Shown here: positions 39,121 to 46,669 of the stretch, one piece after another | Layout: every line of letters begins with the position of its first letter | How positions within the stretch are numbered: position 1 is the stretch's first letter | NCBI RefSeq assembly: GCF_013297935.1 | Contig: NZ_JAAFIX010000011.1 | Coordinates: 62,001-126,000 of the forward strand | Source of the DNA: Rhodoferax sp. | GTDB taxonomy: Bacteria; Pseudomonadota; Gammaproteobacteria; Burkholderiales; Burkholderiaceae_C | Direction of reading: 5' to 3' | DNA: 64,000 bases | Made by a program: the position numbers and the translations under genes | Notes under the pieces: model-generated | Seen by the model: the letters and a program-made list of their open reading frames with translations, nothing else | What the model was told of the DNA's origin: nothing | Database searches by the model: none

Positions 39121-40320
39121 ATGCATAAATTGCCACTCACTCGTTCGCTCCGCATCCTGGCAAGCGGCGGATCAGCCGCCCGCAGCGGGGGCATCGCTCT
39201 GGCCCTGTGGGTGTGCATGGTGGGCGCGGCACTTGCGCAAGCCACCGCGCTGCGGATCGAAACCGTAGCCTCCGGTTTGGAGCACCCCTGGGCGCTGGCT
39301 TTTCTGCCGGATGGCAAATTTCTGGTCACCGAGCGACCCGGGCGCCTGCGCACCATCAGTGCCACAGGCCAAGTCAGTGCGCCCTTAAGCGGGCTCCCTC
39401 CGGTTGAAGCCCGCGGCCAGGGCGGCCTGCTCGATGTGCTGCTGGACAGCGCCTTTGCCACCAACCGCCAGCTCTACCTCTGCTATGCCGAGCCGGGCGA
39501 AGGCGGCAACAGCACCGCCATGGCACGGGCCACCTTGAGCCCCGATAGCACCCGCCTGTTGGACTTGAAGGTGTTGTTCAGTCAGAAGCCCAAAGTCAAC
39601 AGCAACGGGCATTTCGGTTGCCGCATGACCGAGGGCCAGCGCGACGGCCAACCCGACGGCACCCTGTTTCTCGCCTTGGGTGAGCGCTTCAGCCGCAAAG
39701 ACGATGCCCAGACCCTCGGCAACCACCATGGCAAGGTTATCCGCATCCACAAAGACGGCACGGTACCCGCCGACAACCCTTTTGCCACCGCTGCCGCCCA
39801 GGCCAGCGGCGCGCTACCCGAAATCTGGAGCCTGGGCCACCGCAACCCCCAAGGCATGGTGATAGCCCCTAACGGCACCCTGTGGGAGTTGGAGCACGGC
39901 CCCCAAGGCGGCGACGAAATCAACACGGTGCAGAGCGGGCGCAACTACGGCTGGCCGGTCATCACCTATGGCGAAAACTACGGCGGCGGCAAGATTGGTG
40001 CGGGCATCACCGCCCAAGCGGGTCTGGAGCAGCCGGTGCACTATTGGACGCCCTCTATCGCCCCCTCCGGCATGGCCTTTGTCAGCAGCACACGCTACGG
40101 CCCCGCGTGGTCGGGAAATCTGGTGGTGGGTTCGCTCAAATTCGGCTACCTGGCCCGCCTGGAACTCAGCGAGCCCTTTGGCGGCCGGGTCGTGCGCGAA
40201 ACCCGGCATCTGCAAGACCTGGGCGAGCGGGTGCGCGATGTCCGCCAGGGACCTGACGGCTGGCTGTACCTGCTGACGGATGCCCCGCGCGGCCGCTTGC
40301 TGCGCGTTTTGCCTGACTAG
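39121..40320 (+). CDS. secreted PQQ-dependent sugar dehydrogenase (YliI/Asd type)
   Basis: A 399-aa periplasmic six-bladed beta-propeller enzyme of the aldose sugar dehydrogenase family. A signal peptide of about 40 residues ends near VGAALAQA. Family motifs are SGLEHPWALAFLPDGKFLVTERPGRLR, GHRNPQGMVIAPNGTLWELEHGPQGGDEIN and NYGWPVITYGENY. ATG 39121 is preferred over the track start because GGAGG lies 7 nt upstream. That ribosome site sits at the end of a family 1 repeat. Confidence 0.9.
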   Translation: MHKLPLTRSLRILASGGSAARSGGIALALWVCMVGAALAQATALRIETVASGLEHPWALAFLPDGKFLVTERPGRLRTISATGQVSAPLSGLPPVEARGQGGLLDVLLDSAFATNRQLYLCYAEPGEGGNSTAMARATLSPDSTRLLDLKVLFSQKPKVNSNGHFGCRMTEGQRDGQPDGTLFLALGERFSRKDDAQTLGNHHGKVIRIHKDGTVPADNPFATAAAQASGALPEIWSLGHRNPQGMVIAPNGTLWELEHGPQGGDEINTVQSGRNYGWPVITYGENYGGGKIGAGITAQAGLEQPVHYWTPSIAPSGMAFVSSTRYGPAWSGNLVVGSLKFGYLARLELSEPFGGRVVRETRHLQDLGERVRDVRQGPDGWLYLLTDAPRGRLLRVLPD

Positions 40321-40388
40321 GCCCGGGGAGCGCTTCACCGATTTGTCATCTGAGTTGTCTGTAATGCGCCCTTCGTTGGAGAAGAACT

Positions 40389-40958
40389 ATGCAGCTACTC
40401 AAAACCGACAAAGGGCGGACGGAATTGCAGTTAGGTAACCGCACGCTGGGCCAGCGTGAGCGCGCCCTGCTCATCCTCGCCGATGGCAGAAACACCGTCG
40501 ACGGGGTCAACCATCTCTTTGGCGGTGAGGCCATGCGCCTGGCTCTGCACCTGATGCAGAGCGGCTACCTGGTGGTGCCGCAGGCGCCGACCGCCCGGGC
40601 CGCGCAGGCAAGCCCGCCAGCGGCGCCCGCACGACCCGCGGTGACAAGGCCTGCGACGCGCCCCGCGCCGATCGCTCCAGAGGTGCCGCCGCCAGCGGTA
40701 GCCGCAGACAACTTTGAAGGCAAACGCTCGCTGGCGACCACCCGCATGTTTTTGTTCGACATTTGCGAGCGCATGTTTGCCCGCCGGGACCCGGCGCATG
40801 CCGACGCTTTCCGTCAAGCGCTGCGCAACGCGAAAGACCGCGAAGCCATGCTCGCCGCCGCGCGCGACATGATCAGCGCCATTGAAGCCATCGCCGGGCA
40901 TGAACGCGCTGACTCCATCAGTGAGCGCATTGCCATGCTGCTGCCGCCGGAGACCTGA
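40389..40958 (+). CDS. hypothetical protein with two small domains and an Ala/Pro linker
   Basis: A 189-aa soluble protein. Residues 1-65 look like a small winged-helix-like domain (ELQLGNRTLGQRERALLILADGRNTVDGVNHLFGGEAMRLALHLMQSGYLV). Residues 66-105 are a low-complexity Ala/Pro linker. Residues about 110-189 are helical (RMFLFDICERMFARRDPAHADAFRQAL). The N-terminal pattern recalls fragments found in betaproteobacterial signalling proteins, but I cannot name a family. Ribosome site GGAGAAG. Confidence 0.75.
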   Translation: MQLLKTDKGRTELQLGNRTLGQRERALLILADGRNTVDGVNHLFGGEAMRLALHLMQSGYLVVPQAPTARAAQASPPAAPARPAVTRPATRPAPIAPEVPPPAVAADNFEGKRSLATTRMFLFDICERMFARRDPAHADAFRQALRNAKDREAMLAAARDMISAIEAIAGHERADSISERIAMLLPPET

Positions 40959-40991
40959 GCCCCGGGAGAGCAAGGAAGGGGAAAGGCTGAA

Positions 40992-43900
40992 TCAGCTCTG
41001 GATTTGTGCCCAGGCCTTGTCCAGCCGCTTCACACTCACCGGTTGGGGCGTGCGCAGCTCTTGGGCAAAAAAGCTCACGCGCAGCTCTTCGAGCAACCAG
41101 CGGAACTCTTGCATGCGCTCGTCTTGCGCGCCCTTGCGCTCCGCCACCAAACGCCAGTAGCGCTGATCTTGCGGGCGCAATTCGGCCAGGCGGGCGGCGT
41201 CGCGGGCTGGGTCGGCGCGGTACTTGTCCAGCCGCAGGGTGATGGCCTTGAGGTAGCGGGCCAGGTGCTGCAGCCGGTCCCAGGGCGTAGCCTGCAAAAA
41301 CCGCTTGGGGATCAGGCGGTTGATCTGCTGTGCCGCATCGGCCACCGCGTCGGGGGCGTTTTTGGTGTCTTTGATCTTGCGGGCGGCGGTGGCGTATTCC
41401 AGCAGCACGGTACCGGCCAGACGGGCCACTTCGTTGGCGATCAGGGTCAGGCGCCCTCGCCCTTCATCGATACGGCGCTTGAAGGCAAACTCGTCAGTGG
41501 GCAGCGGGTCGAGCAGGAAGGCGCGGTCCAGTGCCACCGCAATAATTTGCTCGCGCAGCTCTTCGACTGTGCCGCCGGTGGCGGTTTTGCCGCCTTCCAG
41601 GGTGCCCACTTGCATGTAGGCCACGGCCATTTTTTGCAGGTCGGGGATGTTTTTTTCCAAGTATTTCAGCGCGTCCTTGATCTGGATGGCAAACAGGCGG
41701 CGCAGGCCGGCGCGGTGTTTGGCGGCGGCGACTTCGGGTTCGTCAAACACTTCGACGGTGACGGCGTCGCCCGCGTCGATGAGTGCGGGGAAGCCGATGA
41801 GTGTTTGGCCGCCTTTGCGGATTTCCAGCAGTTCGGGTAGTTCGCCAAAGGTCCAGGCGGTGAAGCGGCCGTCGAGAATGCTGGCGGTGCTGCTTTTGCC
41901 CTGAGCGCTATTTGCTACTGTTTTTGTAGCTGCTTGCGTAGTGTTGGCGGGGGCTGAGCGCTGGTTCGACCGGGCGCTCTGCTCCGTGTCCCCCGCCCGC
42001 TGCGCGGGCTCCTCCTTGACCTGCGCAGAACGCCCGGTCGCACCAGCTCCCGGCGATGAGCCACTGTCTTGGCTCGCCGCCTGGTTTTGCTGCAATTTCA
42101 GACTCGCCAGCGCCTGAAAGGCCCCGCGCGCTTGGCTGCCCAGCTCGGCCTTCAATGCACCCAGGTTTCGGCCGTGGCCGAGTTGGCGGCCGTGCTCGTC
42201 CACCACGCGGAAGTTCATGAAGAAGTGCGGGCTGAGCATGTCGACTTTGATGTCGGCTTTGACAATGTCCAGGCTGGTCGCATCGCGCACCAGTTTCAGC
42301 ACGGCTTCTACCAGGCCGCCGCTGCCAAACTTCTCGGGCGCGTTCAGCGCTTCGGCAAACTTGCTGGCGGTGTCGGGCAGCGGCACTAGGCGGCTGCGGG
42401 GGCGTTGGTGCAGAGTCTTGAGCAAGGCCTGCACTTTGTCTTTCAGCATGCCGGGCACCAGCCATTCGCAGCGTTCGTCGTTCACCTGGTTCAGCACAAA
42501 CAGCGGCACGGTCACGGTCAGGCCGTCGCGTGCATCGCCGGGTTCGTGCAGATAGGTAGCGGCACAGTCCACACCGCCCAAGCGAATGGTCTTGGGGAAG
42601 GACGCGGTGGTGATGCCCGCCGCCTCGTGGCGCATGAGTTCTTCGCGGGTGAGCTTCAGCAGGTCGGGCTGTTTTTTGACTTCTTCGCGGTACCAGCGCT
42701 CAAAGCTGTAGCCACTGCACACATCGGCGGGCAGCTGCTGGTCGTAGAAGGCGTAGATCAGTTCGTCGTCCACCAGCACGTCCTGGCGGCGCGCCTTGTG
42801 TTCCAGGTCTTCTACTTGCTTGATGAGCTTTTGGTTGGCGGCCAGAAACGGCAGCGTGGTTTCCCACTCTTTGCCCACCAGCGCTTCGCGAATGAATATT
42901 TCGCGGGCTCCGTGCATATCCACGCGCCCGTAGTTCACCTTGCGCCCGCTGTAGACCACGATGCCATACAGCGTAGCCCGCTCCAGCGCCACCACTTCAG
43001 CCGCCTTCTTTTCCCAGTGCGGATCGAGCAGCTGTTTCTTGAGCAAATGCCCGCCGACCGTTTCAAGCCATTGCGGCTCGATCGCCGCAATGCCACGGCC
43101 GAACAGGCGCGTGGTTTCCACCAGCTCGCTGGCCACAATCCACTTGCCCGGCTTCTTGGTCAGGTGGGCGCCGGGGTGGGCAAAGAACTTGATGCTGCGC
43201 GCGCCCAGGTATTCGCCGTTTTGGCCTTCTTCGAGTTTGCAGCCGATGTTGCCTAGCAGGCCCGAGAGCATGGAGAGGTGCAGCTGCTCGTAGCTGGCGG
43301 GCTTGGTGTTCAAGCGCCATTTGTGTTCGGCCACCACGGTGTGGAGTTGCGAGTAGATGTCTTTCCACTCGCGCACGCGGCGCATGTTGACGAAGTTCTG
43401 GCGCAGGAGTTGTTCGTATTGGCGGTTGGTAAGTTTGTGGGTTGCTGCTTGGGCATTGCCTTGGGCGCGCGCTGGGAGTTGGGGCATCCGGCCGCTCTGC
43501 TCCGTGTCCCCCGCCCGCTTTGCGGGCTCCTCCTTGACCTGCGCAGAACGGCCGGACGCCCCAACTCCCGCCTTAGCCTCGTGCGTGCCACCTCTTGCAT
43601 CGTGAATCCACTTCCATAGCTTCAGGTAGCCGGTGAACTCGCTCTTCTCATCGTCAAACTTCTGGTGCGCGGCATCGGCTTGCTGTTGGGCCTCCATGGG
43701 GCGGTCGCGCACGTCTTGCACGCTCAAGGCGCTGGCAATTACCAGCGCCTCATCTAGCGCCTCGCGGCTGCGCGCCTCCAGCAGCATGCGGCCCACGCGC
43801 GGATCCAGCGGCAGGCGGCTGAGTTCGGTGCCCAGTGGGGTTAGCTCATTCGCATCGTCCACCGCGCCCAGCTCGTTGAGCAGCTGGTAGCCATCGGCAA

Positions 43901-45161
43901 TCGCGCGGCCGCTCGGGCGCTCCAGGAACGGAAAGTCTTCGACGATGCCCAAATGCAGCGACTTCATGCGCAGGATGACGCCCGCCAGCGAGCTGCGCAA
44001 AATTTCCGGGTCGGTAAACCTTGGTCGCCCGTCAAAGTCTTTCTGGTCATACAGGCGAATACAGATACCGTTGGCCACGCGGCCGCAGCGGCCGGCGCGC
44101 TGGTTGGCCGAGCTTTGGCTGATGGGCTCCACCAGCAGCTGCTCCACCTTGCTACGGAAACTGTAGCGCTTGATGCGCGCTGTACCTGCGTCAATGACGT
44201 AGCGTGTACCCGGCACCGTGAGCGATGTTTCGGCCACGTTGGTGGCCAGCACAATGCGTCGGCCGGTGTGCCCGTCAAAAATACGGTCCTGCTCGGCGGG
44301 GCTCAGGCGGGCGAACAGGGGCAGCACTTCGGCACCTCGCATCACCGGCTGGTGGCTCAGGTGCTTGCGCAAATGGTCCGCGGCCTCGCGGATTTCGCGC
44401 TCGCCGGGTAGGAACACCAAAATATCGCCTTGGTTGTGCGGGTCGCGCCACAGTTCGTCCACACCATCGGCAATCGCGTTGTTCAAGTCGTATTCACGGC
44501 TTTCTTCAAACGGGCGGTAGCGCTGCTCCACCGGGAACATGCGCCCCGACACCATGATGACCGGCGCAGGGCCTTTGCTGGATTTAAAGTGGTCCGCAAA
44601 GCGCTGCGCGTCGATCGTGGCCGAGGTGACGATGATCTTGAGGTCAGGCCGGCGCGGCAGTATCTGGCGCAGGTAGCCCAGCAGAAAGTCGATGTTGAGG
44701 CTGCGCTCATGCGCCTCGTCGATGATGATGGTGTCGTAGGCCTTGAGCAGCGGGTCGGTCTGCGTTTCGGCCAGCAAAATACCGTCGGTCATCAGCTTGA
44801 CCGAGGCGTCTTTGCCCAGCCGGTCGTTGAACCGCACCTTGTAGCCCACCACATCGCCCAGCGGCGTTTTCAGCTCCTCGGCAATGCGCTTGGCCACACT
44901 GCTGGCCGCAATACGGCGCGGCTGGGTGTGGCCGATGAGCTTGCCGCGCTCGCCTTCAGGGTAGTTGAGCTTGCCGCGGCCCATGGCCAGAGCGATTTTG
45001 GGTAGCTGCGTGGTCTTGCCCGAACCGGTCTCGCCGCAAACGATAACGACCTGGTGCGCCGCAATGGCGTCCATGATTTCTTGCCGCTTGCCCGATACAG
45101 GCAGGGTCTCAGGAAACTCGATGTGCAGGCGCGGAGAAGCTGGGGAAGAGGTAGAAGACAT
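40992..45161 (-). CDS. hrpA: DEAH-box ATP-dependent RNA helicase HrpA
   Basis: A large RNA helicase, 1389 aa, of the HrpA family involved in rescuing collided ribosomes in E. coli. The helicase core has GETGSGKTTQLPK, DEAH, SATID, TNVAETSLTVPG and QRAGRCGR, followed by HA2, OB and the long HrpA-specific C-terminal domain (DUF3418). Two linkers are expanded by repeat DNA. The 32-residue family 2 element appears twice (AQVKEEPAKRAGDTEQS and AQVKEEPAQRAGDTEQS), and a family 1 copy adjoins the C-proximal one. The track start is TTG; ATG 45161 is used. Confidence 0.95.
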   Translation of the reverse strand: MSSTSSPASPRLHIEFPETLPVSGKRQEIMDAIAAHQVVIVCGETGSGKTTQLPKIALAMGRGKLNYPEGERGKLIGHTQPRRIAASSVAKRIAEELKTPLGDVVGYKVRFNDRLGKDASVKLMTDGILLAETQTDPLLKAYDTIIIDEAHERSLNIDFLLGYLRQILPRRPDLKIIVTSATIDAQRFADHFKSSKGPAPVIMVSGRMFPVEQRYRPFEESREYDLNNAIADGVDELWRDPHNQGDILVFLPGEREIREAADHLRKHLSHQPVMRGAEVLPLFARLSPAEQDRIFDGHTGRRIVLATNVAETSLTVPGTRYVIDAGTARIKRYSFRSKVEQLLVEPISQSSANQRAGRCGRVANGICIRLYDQKDFDGRPRFTDPEILRSSLAGVILRMKSLHLGIVEDFPFLERPSGRAIADGYQLLNELGAVDDANELTPLGTELSRLPLDPRVGRMLLEARSREALDEALVIASALSVQDVRDRPMEAQQQADAAHQKFDDEKSEFTGYLKLWKWIHDARGGTHEAKAGVGASGRSAQVKEEPAKRAGDTEQSGRMPQLPARAQGNAQAATHKLTNRQYEQLLRQNFVNMRRVREWKDIYSQLHTVVAEHKWRLNTKPASYEQLHLSMLSGLLGNIGCKLEEGQNGEYLGARSIKFFAHPGAHLTKKPGKWIVASELVETTRLFGRGIAAIEPQWLETVGGHLLKKQLLDPHWEKKAAEVVALERATLYGIVVYSGRKVNYGRVDMHGAREIFIREALVGKEWETTLPFLAANQKLIKQVEDLEHKARRQDVLVDDELIYAFYDQQLPADVCSGYSFERWYREEVKKQPDLLKLTREELMRHEAAGITTASFPKTIRLGGVDCAATYLHEPGDARDGLTVTVPLFVLNQVNDERCEWLVPGMLKDKVQALLKTLHQRPRSRLVPLPDTASKFAEALNAPEKFGSGGLVEAVLKLVRDATSLDIVKADIKVDMLSPHFFMNFRVVDEHGRQLGHGRNLGALKAELGSQARGAFQALASLKLQQNQAASQDSGSSPGAGATGRSAQVKEEPAQRAGDTEQSARSNQRSAPANTTQAATKTVANSAQGKSSTASILDGRFTAWTFGELPELLEIRKGGQTLIGFPALIDAGDAVTVEVFDEPEVAAAKHRAGLRRLFAIQIKDALKYLEKNIPDLQKMAVAYMQVGTLEGGKTATGGTVEELREQIIAVALDRAFLLDPLPTDEFAFKRRIDEGRGRLTLIANEVARLAGTVLLEYATAARKIKDTKNAPDAVADAAQQINRLIPKRFLQATPWDRLQHLARYLKAITLRLDKYRADPARDAARLAELRPQDQRYWRLVAERKGAQDERMQEFRWLLEELRVSFFAQELRTPQPVSVKRLDKAWAQIQS
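41913..41957 (+). repeat. family 1 interspersed repeat, copy inside hrpA
   Basis: Plus-strand TGCTAC-N8-TAGCT-N19-GGGCTGA, antisense to hrpA and read in the same phase as the other antisense coding copies (TCA GCC C). It abuts the family 2 element. Confidence 0.8.
41956..42051. repeat. family 2 palindromic element, copy A in hrpA
   Basis: 96 bp: a 21-bp left arm (contains CGACCGGGCG), a 54-bp core and a 21-bp right arm (CGCCCGGTCG...) pairing at 18 of 21 positions. Core 52/54 identical to copy B. Length is a multiple of three, and it encodes 32 in-frame residues. Confidence 0.88.
43474..43569. repeat. family 2 palindromic element, copy B in hrpA
   Basis: 96 bp, same 21-54-21 layout. Arms (contain CATCCGGCCG / CGGCCGGACG) pair at 20 of 21 positions but differ from the arms of copy A. 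The core differs from copy A only at a GC/TT dinucleotide in its central loop. Confidence 0.88.
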
Positions 45162-45228
45162 TGGGTGCAATTATCCCGGCTGGCGGCCTGATGGCCGCCG
45201 GGGCGGGTTTTATGCATTAAATCTGACT

Positions 45229-45273
45229 CTAGCCCTCGTGGAATAAACGCGAGCAGCTATGGTATTTGTAGTG
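45229..45273 (-). repeat. family 1 interspersed repeat, intergenic copy upstream of hrpA
   Basis: Minus-strand CACTAC-N8-TAGCT-N19-GGGCTAG between hrpA and the cassette island. It marks the edge of the island. Confidence 0.85.
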
Positions 45274-45360
45274 CTTATGAAGTGATCGAGAGCCGACGTT
45301 TGAATTCAGTGGCTTGCCGTAGGCACGTCCACTTGAAGAAATATATCGGCCTCGGGGCGC

Positions 45361-45867
45361 CTACCGGTACGCAATGTAGAAGGGAAGTGCGGCAATGCAC
45401 AAAGGTGCAATGATCTTGAGCAGTGTTGTCTCGTACCCGGGACCACATACTCGAACGTATAGCGTGAAGGACAGAATTGGCCACATGGCAAAGAGCACGA
45501 CCAGCCCGCCGCTTCTGGCGGCCTGTACGCCGATGCTCGCTGGCGAAAGCAGGATCAGCACGGCAAACAACAGCGAATTGGTGGCCCCAGCCAGAAAGAT
45601 TCGACCCTCAATGGACTTTGCAACCTGCGCCCTGAGGAACTCTCCAACTGGCCGACTGGCCCAGCCTTCCGCGAGTGGACCCGCGCTGAGACCACCCTGC
45701 GATAGCTGCTTGCCACGCCAAAGAGTTCGGGCAAAGAACACCAGCAGACCGACCATAAAAAGCATTAGAGCGATTCCCCTCCAGTCTTGTGCTTGCGCCG
45801 CAAAATAGAAGCCCAGCAGGTTGATGCCGAGCAGAGGCAAGATGCAGAGGAAGCCCAACGTGCGCAT
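45361..45867 (-). CDS. cassette-borne membrane protein of unknown function
   Basis: A 168-aa protein with four predicted membrane helices in two pairs: LGFLCILPLLGINLLGFYFAA and GIALMLFMVGLLVFFARTL, then IFLAGATNSLLFAVLILLS and GLVVLFAMWPILSFTLYVRV. No family recognised. The ATG lies only 11 bases past a GTTAGAT core site, as is typical for the first gene of an integron cassette. Base composition is visibly less GC-rich than hrpA or argA, supporting foreign origin. The distal attC of this cassette is not intact. Confidence 0.72.
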   Translation of the reverse strand: MRTLGFLCILPLLGINLLGFYFAAQAQDWRGIALMLFMVGLLVFFARTLWRGKQLSQGGLSAGPLAEGWASRPVGEFLRAQVAKSIEGRIFLAGATNSLLFAVLILLSPASIGVQAARSGGLVVLFAMWPILSFTLYVRVCGPGYETTLLKIIAPLCIAALPFYIAYR

Positions 45868-45877
45868 GTTCAGCGGG

Positions 45878-45964
45878 ATCTAACGTTGGCGCTGCCCCGC
45901 ACGCAACCTGTGTCGCGAAGCGGCTGCCTTCGGTTGCGTGTCCGTGCCGAGCGCAATGTTAGAA
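45878..45964 (-). other. integron attC recombination site
   Basis: On the minus strand the site runs from TTCTAAC to GTTAGAT (R' matching GTTRRRY), 87 nt. The inner arms ATTG-CGCT and AGCG-CCAAC pair with one bulged base, as the extrahelical base of attC L-boxes does. A second paired segment GGTTGCGT/ACGCAACC encloses a variable central loop. This is the standard attC fold. Confidence 0.85.
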
Positions 45965-45996
45965 AACATACTTGGCATTCTTGTTTTGTCGCCCCG

Positions 45997-46338
45997 TCAA
46001 ACTGTGCGGTCTGCGATAAGGTTAATCCGAGGCCACTTTGACAAAAAGCGAACAGCCACTATGTCTCTGGGCCGAAAACCGTAACTCATCAATTGCCTAC
46101 CGCGGTACATCAAGGCATTTCCGCCGGAGCGCGTGGCCGAAAATTCATACGACACGACGAACATCTTGCCGCCGCGAGTGTTGCCCAACTCCACGGCGCT
46201 AACCACCCTGCCCCGGGTAGTTGTGCCGCGACGCTCTAGCATGAATTCAGCTAAATAGCGGTAGACAAGCCATCCCACCAAAGCGAAACCCGCAATGGCG
46301 GCAGCAGATCTAACGAAGGGCAGGAGTAGGAGTTCCAT
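45997..46338 (-). CDS. cassette-borne DUF3592-like membrane protein
   Basis: A 113-aa protein with one N-terminal membrane helix (AAAIAGFALVGWLVYRYLA). It is followed by a small beta-rich domain (TRGRVVSAVELGNTRGGKMFVVSYEF, then YGFRPRDIVAVRFLSKWPRINLIADR) resembling DUF3592 proteins. ATG 46338 is 19 bases after a GTTAGAT core site, and the gene is followed by the attC, so it is a complete cassette. The track start at 46425 (TTG) would read back through the core site. Function unknown. Confidence 0.72.
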   Translation of the reverse strand: MELLLLPFVRSAAAIAGFALVGWLVYRYLAEFMLERRGTTTRGRVVSAVELGNTRGGKMFVVSYEFSATRSGGNALMYRGRQLMSYGFRPRDIVAVRFLSKWPRINLIADRTV

Positions 46339-46356
46339 ACGGGCCTTTGAAATGCT

Positions 46357-46363
46357 ATCTAAC
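46357..46363 (-). other. second integron core site (R' GTTAGAT)
   Basis: Minus-strand ACGTTAGAT is identical to the R' end of the attC for nine bases. It marks the upstream boundary of the first cassette. No matching R'' lies to its right, so it may be an attI-like site or a decayed attC. Confidence 0.6.
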
Positions 46364-46421
46364 GTAATGTATGGAGCAAAACGTGCTCGATAAAACTGGG
46401 ACTGCTCGATATTCTGGACAT
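46359..46421 (-). CDS. possible 20-codon leader ORF ending in the core site
   Basis: ATG 46421 with an AGGAG ribosome site 6 nt upstream; 20 codons ending at the TAG inside GTTAG of the core site. Such a short ORF recalls the ORF-11 of attI1, which boosts translation of cassettes lacking ribosome sites. It may also be the remnant of an interrupted gene. Confidence 0.35.
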   Translation of the reverse strand: MSRISSSPSFIEHVLLHTLR

Positions 46422-46669
46422 GCAAAACTCCTGAAACCCTTGCCTGACATGGCTTGCGCGGGATAGATCAAGAATTTATAGCGGTATAAAAATTCCGACA
46501 AACACCGCAATCCCATGCAACGAGTGTAGACGCGTATGACCGCACCACCCATCAACCAAAAGGGGGGATTCCGCCCTCCACCGTCGATTCCCCGATGCGC
46601 CCTCCGTCTTCGTAGAGAATTGCGGCATATTCGCTCCTCCTTCATCTGCTCCCCCCACCCGCCACCGCA
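46364..46669. other. non-coding gap between the cassette island and argA
   Basis: Contains the leader ORF described separately. A candidate minus-strand promoter lies at 46475-46501 (TTGTCG, 15-nt spacer, TATAAA) pointing into the cassettes. A short palindrome GAGCA/TGCTC lies beside the core site. The rest, up to argA, shows no gene, RNA or clear terminator. The argA promoter must lie in its right half but is not distinct. Confidence 0.5.

Noticed and set aside
45290-45320. TTCAAAC near 45300 as a second attC R'' site
   Set aside because: Deviates from RYYYAAC, and no partner R' with paired inner arms was found; kept only as a weak hint.
45787-46041. 84-aa plus-strand ORF across the attC
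   Set aside because: Runs through a structured recombination site; composition fits a hairpin translated by chance.
46355-46645. 96-aa minus-strand ORF in the gap before argA
   Set aside because: Arg/Cys-rich random-looking translation that crosses the core site; no homologous features.
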